Source of the DNA: CAYJKB01 sp964370625
GTDB lineage: Bacteria > Bacillota > Clostridia > Oscillospirales > Butyricicoccaceae
DNA length: 6,715 nt
NCBI GenBank assembly: GCA_964370625.1
Contig: CAYJKB010000071.1
Location: 1 to 6,715, forward strand
Reading direction: 5' to 3'
Below, one piece after another: positions 1 to 6,429 of this stretch. The notes under the pieces were generated by a model, which was not told the DNA's origin, ran no database searches, and saw only the letters and a program-made list of their open reading frames with translations. A program made the translations under genes and the position numbers. Within the stretch, counting starts at the first letter, position 1. Each line of letters opens with the position of its first letter.

Positions 1-54
1 ATTTAAGCACCTATTTCTATCTTCTAAATAAAGTTGACGTTGTCTATCGTCCAT
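1..54 (-). CDS. 5' end of an unidentified gene, cut by the window edge
   Basis: An ATG at 52-54 on the minus strand opens a frame that stays open for 18 codons to the window edge, reading MDDRQRQLYLEDRNRCLN. An AGAGGT ribosome site lies about 7 nt upstream, which supports a real start. The gene follows the symporter on the same strand after a 71-nt gap that holds a perfect inverted repeat. It could be the next gene of the SnoaL/symporter unit, or a separately controlled gene whose operator or leader is that repeat. The visible residues are charged and polar, with no signal peptide or membrane segment, so a soluble protein is likely. Too little is present to name a family. Confidence 0.6.
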   Translation of the reverse strand, partial: MDDRQRQLYLEDRNRCLN

Positions 55-80
55 TATTGTTACCTCTTTCATTTTTAGTA

Positions 81-112
81 TCTATGCAGTGTTAAAATTA
101 ACACTGCATAGA
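81..112. repeat. Perfect 15-bp inverted repeat between the symporter and the next gene
   Basis: Left arm TCTATGCAGTGTTAA (81-95) and right arm TTAACACTGCATAGA (98-112) are exact reverse complements around a 2-nt centre. As RNA this would fold into roughly a 14-bp stem with a 4-nt loop. Neither strand has a U-tract right after the stem, so it is a poor intrinsic terminator. It lies 14 nt past the symporter stop and 27 nt before the next start codon. It could be an operator for the downstream gene, a 3' end stabiliser for the symporter mRNA, or a partial terminator. Confidence 0.75.
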
Positions 113-125
113 TTAATAATTAAAT

Positions 126-1733
126 TTAAAATGTTTGGATATATGCAAGCACAGCACAAAGCACTACAAAAACAGCAATTGTAAGTACAGCGTAGATATC
201 AAATTTCAATGGACGAATTTCATATCCAGTTGCATCTTTTGTATCTTTCATACGTTCAATAGTACCTTGTAGAGTGTATTGATACGCTTTTTCAGATTCT
301 TCTTTATTAGGAAGCATAACACTTATGATGTAGCTTAAAATCAATCCTAGACCCGCTGAGTAAACATAACCCCACATCCAGTGAATGCCCCAAGCAGCTT
401 CATTGTTTTTAATGAAGAAAGAAATTAGAATTGCGATAGTTGAACCGATAGCACAACCTTTATCATTAACAGATTTAAAGAATAATAAGCTAAACATGAT
501 ACCTGTAAGTGTACCTTGAAGTGGAGCACTCATACTACCGATTGTTTGCATGATAGAGCTGCTTGATTCACCTAAATATAAGTAAACGAAGATAACTACG
601 ATAATACCGATGATAATTGTAAAAATCATAGATTGTTTAAATGTAGCTTCTTTGCCTTTAGAGATATATTTTTCATAAATATCTTTTGTAAATACAGCTG
701 TGGCAGAGTTAAGTACAGAGTCAAGAGATGACATTGCTGCTGCAAATACTGCTGCAAGTAATATACCTACAAGACCAGTTGGCATGTGATTTAAGATAAA
801 GTCAACAAATACATTATTTGAATTTGCTAAATCTAAAGTTGGTTCATTTGTTTGATAGAATACAAATAGAACGATACCTAGGATATAACATAACCAGTAA
901 ATACCCATCATAACTACAGATGAAGTAATACCTGTTTTTTTGATATCTCTAACACTTCTAGCTGTAACATAACGTTGAATTTGTTCTTGGTTGAAACCAA
1001 AATATGATACCCAACAAATGAAACCTGCGAAAAATGCCATCCAAATGTTGTAATTGTCCCATTTGAAATCAAATAGGAAAGTAGTAGTATGTCCTGCTTC
1101 ACCAGCTACTGATAATACTTCAGATAATGACATATCAACTGCGTTTACAGCAAGGAATAAACCAGCTATAACACCGATGAGTAAGATAACGCCTTGAAGC
1201 ACGTCTGTCCAAATAACAGCTTTAATACCACCAACAACTGTATAAATAATAGCAAGAACTACAATTATAGGCACCCATACATTTAATGAAACACCTGTTA
1301 CATTTTGAAGAACTAATGATGGAGTATATACAAATCCACCGATAAGAACAAATGAGTTCATAAGCCACACGATAAGTGCTACCATTCTTGTTTTGCTACC
1401 AAAACGAAGTTGTAAAAATTCACCAATAGTTGTAACTCCTGAGTCATAAATCATTGGCAAGATTGTAAGTGTAGAGAAGACAATACAAATTGGAATGATT
1501 ACATTTACCACACCTATTAATAAACCATCTGCATAAGCCCAACCAGGATTTCCAATAAATCCACCAGCACTTAGCATCGTCATACCTACAGAAATACCTA
1601 CTGCGTACCAAGGAATATTTCTGCCACCTTGGAAATAGTCTGATTCTGATTCATTGTTTTTTCCTGCCCAAGTACCAACACCCATAACGATGATCATGTA
1701 TACGACAAGGACAATCCAGTCAAAAGTTGCCAT
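126..1733 (-). CDS. Sodium:solute symporter family (SSS/SLC5) permease
   Basis: This is a 535-residue integral membrane protein expected to import a small organic solute with Na+. Hydrophobic segments fill nearly the whole chain, consistent with about 13 transmembrane helices, the last at about 513-532. SSS hallmarks visible are GGIKAVIWTDVLQG (168-181), the FNQEQIQRY loop (247-255) and AAAMSSLDSVLNS (331-343). In the last, the Ser-Ser pair (335-336) matches the sodium-2 site serines known from the family. Length is normal for SSS. The start is supported by AAGGAG 7 nt upstream. It lies 100 nt downstream of the SnoaL-like gene on the same strand and has its own candidate promoter. The family covers sugars, proline, pantothenate, sialic acid and monocarboxylates; I cannot assign the substrate. 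Confidence 0.92.
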   Translation of the reverse strand: MATFDWIVLVVYMIIVMGVGTWAGKNNESESDYFQGGRNIPWYAVGISVGMTMLSAGGFIGNPGWAYADGLLIGVVNVIIPICIVFSTLTILPMIYDSGVTTIGEFLQLRFGSKTRMVALIVWLMNSFVLIGGFVYTPSLVLQNVTGVSLNVWVPIIVVLAIIYTVVGGIKAVIWTDVLQGVILLIGVIAGLFLAVNAVDMSLSEVLSVAGEAGHTTTFLFDFKWDNYNIWMAFFAGFICWVSYFGFNQEQIQRYVTARSVRDIKKTGITSSVVMMGIYWLCYILGIVLFVFYQTNEPTLDLANSNNVFVDFILNHMPTGLVGILLAAVFAAAMSSLDSVLNSATAVFTKDIYEKYISKGKEATFKQSMIFTIIIGIIVVIFVYLYLGESSSSIMQTIGSMSAPLQGTLTGIMFSLLFFKSVNDKGCAIGSTIAILISFFIKNNEAAWGIHWMWGYVYSAGLGLILSYIISVMLPNKEESEKAYQYTLQGTIERMKDTKDATGYEIRPLKFDIYAVLTIAVFVVLCAVLAYIQTF

Positions 1734-1789
1734 AAATTTTCTCCTTTACCAATATCTAATTTTTAATATGTTAAACTTAGTGTCACACC

Positions 1790-1819
1790 ATAATAAATCC
1801 CCTATGATATAATTATCAA
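1790..1819 (-). promoter_or_regulatory. Candidate sigma-A promoter for the symporter gene
   Basis: Reading the minus strand, TTGATA (1814-1819) is followed after 18 nt by TATTAT (1790-1795), each close to consensus. Transcription would start near 1783, about 50 nt before the symporter start codon. The -35 box overlaps a small inverted repeat, TGATA-n4-TATCA, which could be an operator half-site pair. The symporter may therefore be transcribed both from here and by read-through from the SnoaL-like gene. This rests on sequence match only. Confidence 0.4.
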
Positions 1820-1833
1820 TTCTAAATTTATTT

Positions 1834-2835
1834 TTAATAATTCGGATTTAAGATTTTTGCAGTTCTTTCAAAAATATCAAAACCTTGTTGTTTTAAGAAA
1901 TAAGGAATATCAAATAAACACCAGTTTTCAGAAATTTTTCCATCTTTACAATAGTAAACATCAAGGTCACCACGTAGATTTACGATTGATTTACCTTCAT
2001 GCATTCCAAGCCATGCGCCATCATGTTGAACATTCATGCTACAGAAGAAGCAACAGAAATCGCCTTCAGCAAAATAACCTTTAATTTCATTAACGCTTTT
2101 ATTGCTCATGTTTTGACGGAAAGGTTTTTGATGTTGTTCTTGATAACGAGGGATTGTAAAGCTTGCACCAACACCACAAGGACCATACCATATCATATCT
2201 TCATTCCAAGAACGTCTTAGGCTATCAGCAGGAGTGCTGTGTCCTACGTTCAATGAATCTAAATCATTTAGCATACCGTCTACAATTTTAAATGTAGCTT
2301 CAGCTTTTTCATATGGAGCATCTTCAAACATAAGTCCATTATGGTCACGTGGGCCTGGGTACACGAAGTAGTGACCAGTTTCTGGAGGCAGTGGATAACT
2401 TCCAGCTTCTTTCATAAACCCAAGTAAATCAACAAACATCGCTGAATGTGTGATTTTACCATTTTCTACACAAGAAAATTCAACATATTGTAAGTGATGC
2501 ATTTTTCCAGTTGTACGCACACCTAAAAATTCTTTGTCAAATAAACCCATGAATTGTCCCATGCTCGTAACCCAGACTTTACCATCTGTGCCACGTCCAC
2601 CCATGAATACATCTTGACGTCTTTGCATTGATGTAAGAGATTCTTTTACAGGTTTCCAGAAAGTTTCAGTTACAGCTTCAGCTCCGGATAAATCCATGAA
2701 TGGATATACGCCTTCCCATGTGTAATCATCTGAAACATACTTTTTAAGTACACTCAAGATTTCATCTGTAGAACACTTTTCCATATCAGAGAAGTATTCA
2801 CGTACTAGCTTTTTTTCAGCTTGAAAATTTTCCAT
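1834..2835 (-). CDS. Two-domain SnoaL-like (NTF2-fold) protein
   Basis: This 333-residue protein has no signal peptide or membrane segment, so it is probably cytoplasmic. It looks like two SnoaL-like/NTF2-fold halves in tandem, roughly 5-145 and 175-325. The first has DDYTWEGVYPF (36-46) followed by a GAEAV helix. The second repeats the layout with NEDMIWYGPCGVG (211-223) and ends in the typical GKISENWCLFDIPYFLKQQG (299-318). Known members of this superfamily are small cyclases, isomerases, dehydratases or ligand-binding proteins, usually of one domain with about 130-150 residues. Catalysis is therefore possible but not shown. The start is fixed by AAGGAG 7 nt upstream. It precedes the symporter on the same strand, suggesting it acts on, or senses, the imported compound. 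Confidence 0.75.
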   Translation of the reverse strand: MENFQAEKKLVREYFSDMEKCSTDEILSVLKKYVSDDYTWEGVYPFMDLSGAEAVTETFWKPVKESLTSMQRRQDVFMGGRGTDGKVWVTSMGQFMGLFDKEFLGVRTTGKMHHLQYVEFSCVENGKITHSAMFVDLLGFMKEAGSYPLPPETGHYFVYPGPRDHNGLMFEDAPYEKAEATFKIVDGMLNDLDSLNVGHSTPADSLRRSWNEDMIWYGPCGVGASFTIPRYQEQHQKPFRQNMSNKSVNEIKGYFAEGDFCCFFCSMNVQHDGAWLGMHEGKSIVNLRGDLDVYYCKDGKISENWCLFDIPYFLKQQGFDIFERTAKILNPNY

Positions 2836-2966
2836 TGATATTCTCCTTCAAAAGTTATATTTAATAAATCTTGCATATGCTATTTTAAATATCATTTATT
2901 TTACACTAAGTTAAATGCTCTATAAGCATGGTATAAATTTATCCATCAAATAAAAATACGCAGATT
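2836..2966 (-). promoter_or_regulatory. About 130-nt leader of the SnoaL-like mRNA
   Basis: The stretch from the predicted start of transcription (near 2966) to the ATG at 2835 is unusually long and AT-rich. It contains a small hairpin, ATGCT-TATAG-AGCAT (2917-2931 region), an 8-bp palindrome GCATATGC (2873-2880), and the motif AACTTAGTGT (minus strand 2912-2903), also found before the symporter. I recognise no known riboswitch class and see no U-tract terminator in it. It may simply be spacer, or hold operator sites. Confidence 0.35.
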
Positions 2967-2972
2967 ATATTT

Positions 2973-3001
2973 ATTATATAGCAAATTTCTTTTTTTTTCA
3001 A
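2973..3001 (-). promoter_or_regulatory. Strong sigma-A type promoter for the SnoaL/symporter unit
   Basis: On the minus strand, TTGAAA (2996-3001) is followed after exactly 17 nt by a perfect TATAAT (2973-2978). The spacer begins with an A-run of the kind that often strengthens promoters in low-GC bacteria. It is the best promoter match in the window. It lies directly behind the 3' end of the unknown 219-residue gene and points at the SnoaL-like gene. Confidence 0.65.
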
Positions 3002-3013
3002 TCTTTTATCAAT

Positions 3014-3058
3014 AAAAAACAGCTAAATTGTTATTATATTAAATTAAAAGTAATCTAG
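3014..3058 (-). terminator. Weak candidate terminator of the unknown gene
   Basis: Just past the stop codon at 3062, the minus strand can form a 7-bp stem CTAGATT / AATTTAG (3052-3058 with 3023-3029, one G-U pair). A run of six U follows a few bases later (3014-3019). The loop is long and the stem is AT-rich, so termination may be inefficient, but no better structure is present before the next promoter. Confidence 0.3.
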
Positions 3059-3061
3059 TTT

Positions 3062-3721
3062 TTATAGAGTAAGTTGATTTTTATCATCTTTAAGTTTTTT
3101 AAAATGCATATAAAATCTTTTTCCAACTCCGCTTCCATATGAATTCCAACATAACGGATCTAATTCAACGGCAAGTTTTGCTTCACAACAATAATCTTTT
3201 GCAAGTTGATAAAATATATTTTCCATTTCAGACATTTCTTTTTCTTTATTTAAATAATCATCAATATTAACCTCATAAAAGAACAATTTCGTGAAATCTT
3301 TTTTTATGCTTCTATACATATAAGCTTGCGTAGTTGTTTTATTTTTCTTAATATGTTTAAACTTATATTTATTGATTACCACATCTTGTGCCTTATCGAG
3401 TATATCTAAATCAACGGCAGCAGTATTTTTCTTAGATTTGATTGCGTAATTAAACATATTTGTCACATTTTTATTTATTTCTTTTTCTATATCCTCAGCT
3501 TGAGCAATTTGCAAGACAATTTTTTTGTTTTCATTTTTTTCAGCAATTAATATCCAAACTCTTCCTTCACCTTTATAAGAACTTTTATTTTGTAAAAAAT
3601 AATTTTCAATTTGTGCTAAAGTTTTTTCAGCACTTTCTTCGTCATCATTATCATTTATGCTACAAATCAGTTGTGAATAATATTTAATAATATCATTGAG
3701 TTTGTTTGTATTATTACTCAT
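3062..3721 (-). CDS. Unknown protein, Lys/Asn-rich, with faint GIY-YIG-like features
   Basis: I do not recognise this 219-residue soluble protein. The N-terminal 45 residues are polar and helical with an acidic patch (NDNDDEESAE, 23-32). A hydrophobic strand, RVWILIAEKN (54-63), is followed by KKIVLQIAQAEDIEKEI (66-82), and the C-terminal part holds EAKLAVELDPLCWNSYGSG (180-198). This order recalls GIY-YIG nucleases of the Eco29kI kind: a strand, a YIGQ-like turn, then Glu and a WNS motif. The catalytic tyrosine, glycine and arginine are not evident, so this is only a fold-level guess. A purine-rich AAAGGA site lies about 11 nt before the ATG, weaker than at neighbouring genes. It is bordered by AT-rich spacers and its extreme Lys/Asn content differs from its neighbours, hinting at an accessory origin. 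Confidence 0.7.
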   Translation of the reverse strand: MSNNTNKLNDIIKYYSQLICSINDNDDEESAEKTLAQIENYFLQNKSSYKGEGRVWILIAEKNENKKIVLQIAQAEDIEKEINKNVTNMFNYAIKSKKNTAAVDLDILDKAQDVVINKYKFKHIKKNKTTTQAYMYRSIKKDFTKLFFYEVNIDDYLNKEKEMSEMENIFYQLAKDYCCEAKLAVELDPLCWNSYGSGVGKRFYMHFKKLKDDKNQLTL

Positions 3722-3802
3722 ATGTTTCTTTTCCTTTCTGTTAAAAAAGCTTGTTAAATTTAATATAGCTTATTAGTTTAAAAAACACAACAGTTAAGTT
3801 AT

Positions 3803-3808
3803 ATTATA
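3803..3808 (-). promoter_or_regulatory. Candidate -10 box for the unknown gene
   Basis: On the minus strand a perfect TATAAT lies about 82 nt before the start codon at 3721, in the context AGGTATAATATAAC. No convincing -35 box is at 16-18 nt; TTAACA (3830-3835) is at 21 nt, which is too far. The call rests on the -10 alone. Confidence 0.3.
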
Positions 3809-3964
3809 CCTTTTTATATGGATGTATTTTGTTAATCATTTTATTTAATTTTGAAAAAAATCGCTATTTCAACGTCAATATTGTTAAATAAATAACACAA
3901 TCGTTTGAAAAATAAAATAACCTAAAATTTTACCAAAAAATAATCAAAAAAATACAAAAAGTAT

Positions 3965-4011
3965 TTGACTTTGCTATGAATATATAGTAAACTTTTCTGT
4001 ATGAATATAAT
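3965..4011 (+). promoter_or_regulatory. Candidate promoter(s) of the dehydrogenase gene
   Basis: TTGACT (3965-3970) is followed after 17 nt by TAAACT (3988-3993), a good -35 with a fair -10. A perfect TATAAT sits further down at 4006-4011 but its -35 position is poor. One or both could drive the gene, giving a leader of roughly 70-90 nt before the ATG at 4089. Confidence 0.45.
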
Positions 4012-4088
4012 ATTTTGTTCACTAGTTTTGGGGATTTTGGACAAGATATTGATTAAAAATTTCGCTTAATTCTTGGAGGAATTCTATA

Positions 4089-5393
4089 ATGAATGTCAAA
4101 ACAGTTACAGTTTTCGGTGCTAATGGCACAATGGGAACTAATATCTCAGCAGTATTTGCTTCTTTAGGAAATGCAAAAGTTTATATGGTTGCACGTTCTT
4201 TAGAAAAAGCTGAAAAAGCAGCTGAAAAAGCAAGAGCTACTATCGAAGATGCATCTTTACATGCAAATTTAGTACCAAAAGATTTTACAAACTTTGAAGA
4301 TTTAGTTAAAGAATCTGACTTAATTTTTGAAAGTGTTGGAGAAAGTTTTGATATTAAATCAGATATTGCTAAAAAAATTGCTTCTTGTATCAATAAAGGT
4401 ACAATAATCGCAACTGGTACATCTGGTCTTTCAATTACTGGTCTTGCTGAAATGTATCCTGAAGAACTTCGCCCTTATTACATGGGTATGCACTTCTTTA
4501 ACCCTCCACAAATCATGCGTATTTGTGAAATCATTCCTACTAAATATTCTGATATTCCATCAGTTGAAGCTTTAAAAGAATATTCTGATAAACAACTTAA
4601 TCGTGTAGTTGTTGAAATCAAAGATGAAGCTGCTTTCTTAGGAAATCGTGTTGGCTTCCAATTTATTTGTGAATGTATGCAATATGCTGAAAAATATGCA
4701 GCTAAAGGTGGTATTGATTATATTGATGCTATCATGGGACCTTTCACAGGACGTGCAATGGCTCCTATTATGACAGCTGACTTTGTAGGTCTTGATACTG
4801 ATAAAGCAATTGTAGATAACATCTATGATAAAACAAATGACTATGCACGTGACACTTTTGTTTATCCTGAATATGCTTGTAAACTAACAGCTGAAGGTAA
4901 ATTAGGTCGTAAAGTTGGTATTGGACTTTATAAATCTGAAAAAGATGCTGAAGGTAAAAGAATTTCTTATGTTTATGACATTGAAAGCGGTGAATTCCGT
5001 TTAGCTCGTAAATACGATTTACCATTTGCTAAACAAATGTCTGAACAAATTAAAGCTGGTGATTTTACAGCTGCTGCTGCTACATTAATTAATGATACGA
5101 CTGAAGAAGGTAAACTTTCTCTTTCTCTTATAATTAAGCATGTTCTTTACTCTCTAAATACAGCTAAACTTGTTGGAGATACAATCCATGCATCAGACCA
5201 TTGTATGGCTACAGGATTTAACTGTTGTCCTCCTTTAGCTCTGATTGACTTCTTAGGTGGTAAAGAAGTATTCGTTAATCTTGCTAAAACTCGTCTAGAC
5301 GCTGATTTCTTAGCTAAAATTAATTTAGATGAAATTGTTGAAGGTGTTTGTCCATCAACTTATGATTTCAAAAAATTCTTTAAAATTAGATAG
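4089..5393 (+). CDS. 3-hydroxyacyl-CoA dehydrogenase with duplicated C-terminal domain
   Basis: Predicted NAD-dependent oxidation/reduction of 3-hydroxyacyl-CoA to 3-ketoacyl-CoA in the cytoplasm, as in butyrate-type fermentation or beta-oxidation. A Rossmann domain opens with GANGTMG (10-16). The family signature GMHFFNPPQIMRICE (133-147) supplies the expected catalytic His135 and Glu147. The first HADH C-terminal helical domain runs from LGNRVGF (184-190) to LGRKVGIGLY (272-281). A second such domain spans about 311-430, including GFNCCPPLALIDFLGG (376-391). At 434 residues it is longer than simple enzymes of about 280-290 and resembles the dehydrogenase half of FadB/FadJ without the hydratase. 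The start follows GGAGG by about 9 nt. No thiolase, crotonase or acyl-CoA dehydrogenase gene is adjacent, so direction and chain length are unknown. Confidence 0.9.
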   Translation: MNVKTVTVFGANGTMGTNISAVFASLGNAKVYMVARSLEKAEKAAEKARATIEDASLHANLVPKDFTNFEDLVKESDLIFESVGESFDIKSDIAKKIASCINKGTIIATGTSGLSITGLAEMYPEELRPYYMGMHFFNPPQIMRICEIIPTKYSDIPSVEALKEYSDKQLNRVVVEIKDEAAFLGNRVGFQFICECMQYAEKYAAKGGIDYIDAIMGPFTGRAMAPIMTADFVGLDTDKAIVDNIYDKTNDYARDTFVYPEYACKLTAEGKLGRKVGIGLYKSEKDAEGKRISYVYDIESGEFRLARKYDLPFAKQMSEQIKAGDFTAAAATLINDTTEEGKLSLSLIIKHVLYSLNTAKLVGDTIHASDHCMATGFNCCPPLALIDFLGGKEVFVNLAKTRLDADFLAKINLDEIVEGVCPSTYDFKKFFKIR

Positions 5394-5405
5394 TTTTATA
5401 AAATG

Positions 5406-5451
5406 AAAAAACTCTAACTTAAGTAATTAAACTTATTGTTAGGGTTTTTTT
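5406..5451 (+). terminator. Intrinsic terminator of the dehydrogenase gene
   Basis: AACTCTAAC (5410-5418) pairs with GTTAGGGTT (5438-5446) with one G-U pair, and the stem extends into the flanking A- and T-runs. A run of seven T (5445-5451) follows. The loop contains a smaller AAGT/ACTT stem. The position 12 nt after the stop codon fits a terminator for the plus-strand gene. The A-run at 5406-5411 would also give a partial U-tract on the other strand. Confidence 0.85.
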
Positions 5452-5460
5452 GTTCAATAT

Positions 5461-5499
5461 AAAAAACTCAGTATAGAAAAAGATACTACACTGAGTTTT
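5461..5499 (-). terminator. Intrinsic terminator of yebC
   Basis: AAAACTCAGT (5463-5472) and ACTGAGTTTT (5490-5499) are perfect inverted repeats, and the inner bases AGTAT/ATACT allow alternative pairing. Read leftward, the stem ends in six U (5461-5466) about 16 nt past the yebC stop codon. Read rightward it also ends in UUUU, so it may act in both directions between these convergent genes. Confidence 0.8.
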
Positions 5500-5514
5500 A
5501 ACTTTTTTAAAAAT

Positions 5515-6258
5515 TTATTCCACTTCTTCATTACCCCAGTTATGATAAATATTTTGAACATCATCATTATCTTCAAGTAAATCAATTAACTTTTGCATAT
5601 TCTTAATATCTTCTTCATTTTCTAAATTAACATCATTTTGTGCAATAAGGCGAATTTCAGCTTCAATGAAAGTATAACCTAATTCCTCTAGTTTAGAATA
5701 AACAGAAGAAAAGTCTTCAGGCGAAGTATAAATTTCATATATTTCTTCATCAGATGAAAAATCCAAAGCACCAGATTCAAGAGCTTCCATCATTACATCA
5801 TCTTCTGATTTTGTAATTTCAGAACCATCAATTACCAAAAGTCCTTTGTTTTCAAACTGCCAAGAAACACAACCAGATGCGCCTAGACCTGCTCCATACT
5901 TATCAAAATAATGTCTTACATCTGCTGCTGTTCTATTTTTATTATCTGTAAGAGTCTCAACTATAATAGCGATACCAGAAGGACCATAGCCTTCATAATT
6001 TATACTATCATAATTCACAGAATCAGACCCACCAGAGTATTTTTGTAATAATCGATTAATATTATCATTAGGTACATTATTAGCTTTTGCTTTTGCAATA
6101 ATATCTTTTAATCTTGAATTAATTAAGGGATCTGCACTTCCTCCATTTTTAATAGCGACTTGCATTTCACGACCAATTTTTGTAAATATTTTGGCACGCT
6201 TTGCATCATTTGCACCTTTTTTATGCGCTATAGTTTTCCATTTTGAATGTCCTGACAT
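5515..6258 (-). CDS. yebC: YebC/PmpR (TACO1) family protein
   Basis: This 247-residue protein has the family's normal length and conserved opening MSGHSKWKTIAHKKG (1-15), then AKRAKIFTKIGREM (19-32). It also has AKANNVPNDNINRLL (57-71), YEGYGPSGIAIIVE (88-101), LTDNKNRTAADVRHYF (103-118) and the terminal IYHNWGN (237-243). Members were first described as DNA-binding regulators. More recent work on YebC/TACO1 proteins supports a ribosome-associated role that helps translation of difficult stretches such as polyproline. Which role applies here cannot be decided from sequence. The start follows AAAGGAG by 7 nt. It lies 44 nt downstream of the tRNA-cluster terminator on the same strand, leaving little room for a separate promoter. 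Some expression by read-through from the rRNA/tRNA operon is therefore possible. The usual ruvCAB neighbours are absent. Confidence 0.95.
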   Translation of the reverse strand: MSGHSKWKTIAHKKGANDAKRAKIFTKIGREMQVAIKNGGSADPLINSRLKDIIAKAKANNVPNDNINRLLQKYSGGSDSVNYDSINYEGYGPSGIAIIVETLTDNKNRTAADVRHYFDKYGAGLGASGCVSWQFENKGLLVIDGSEITKSEDDVMMEALESGALDFSSDEEIYEIYTSPEDFSSVYSKLEELGYTFIEAEIRLIAQNDVNLENEEDIKNMQKLIDLLEDNDDVQNIYHNWGNEEVE

Positions 6259-6302
6259 TTTGTATCTCCTTTGGATATATTTAATAAATTAAAAATAAAA
6301 AT

Positions 6303-6328
6303 AAAAAAACTCCCACAAAAGTGAGAGT
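6303..6328 (-). terminator. Intrinsic terminator of the rRNA/tRNA operon
   Basis: On the minus strand ACTCTCAC (6321-6328) pairs with GTGGGAGT (6309-6316) around a UUUU loop, with one G-U pair. It is followed by seven U and then more U-rich sequence. It begins 4 nt after the CCA end of tRNA-Trp and is the best-formed terminator of the cluster, so it probably marks the end of the operon. Confidence 0.85.
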
Positions 6329-6331
6329 ATT

Positions 6332-6407
6332 TGGCGGGGGCAGAAGGGATCGAACCCTCGGCACACGGTTTTGGAGACCGTTGCTCTACCAGCTGAGCTA
6401 TACCCCC
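6332..6407 (-). tRNA. tRNA-Trp (anticodon CCA)
   Basis: The 76-nt minus-strand gene folds into a full cloverleaf. The acceptor GGGGGTA pairs with TGCCCCC (one G-U), the anticodon stem ACGGT/ACCGT has loop CTCCAAA (anticodon CCA), and the T-arm is GAGGG-TTCGATC-CCTTC. The discriminator base is G and the 3' CCA is encoded. It is the last tRNA of the cluster behind 5S rRNA. Confidence 0.95.
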
Positions 6408-6429
6408 ATAAAAATATAAGTTTTAGATA

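Larger units (their letters stand above)
3722..4088. other. 367-bp AT-rich divergent intergenic region
   Basis: No gene is supported here: the region is very AT-rich, with A- and T-runs and no open frame with a ribosome site. It must hold the promoters for the unknown gene (leftward) and for the dehydrogenase (rightward). A short inverted repeat, TTGAAA (3851-3856) and TTTCAA (3867-3872), and a further TTTGAAA near 3904 are the only internal repeats I noticed. These are weak in such biased sequence. Confidence 0.6.

Noticed and set aside
914..1102. Short reading frame on the minus strand inside the symporter gene
   Set aside because: It overlaps the well-supported SSS permease in another frame, has no ribosome site and no recognisable protein features.
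1857..2220. Two plus-strand reading frames antisense to the SnoaL-like gene
   Set aside because: They have no ribosome sites, odd composition and complete overlap with a convincing gene, so they are shadows.
2908..2950. Possible leader peptides MDKFIPCL and MLIEHLT before the SnoaL-like gene
   Set aside because: Neither start has a Shine-Dalgarno sequence, and frames this short are expected by chance.
3460..3687. Plus-strand reading frame antisense to the unknown protein, rich in Phe, His and Leu
   Set aside because: The composition is what the complement of Lys/Glu/Asn codons gives, and there is no ribosome site.
3722..4088. Possible small gene, origin or mobile-element scar in the AT-rich divergent spacer
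   Set aside because: No open frame with a ribosome site, no DnaA-box cluster, no terminal repeats or target duplication were seen; ordinary promoter spacer explains it.
4181..5025. Minus-strand reading frames inside the dehydrogenase gene
   Set aside because: They lie fully within a gene with clear catalytic motifs and have no translation signals.
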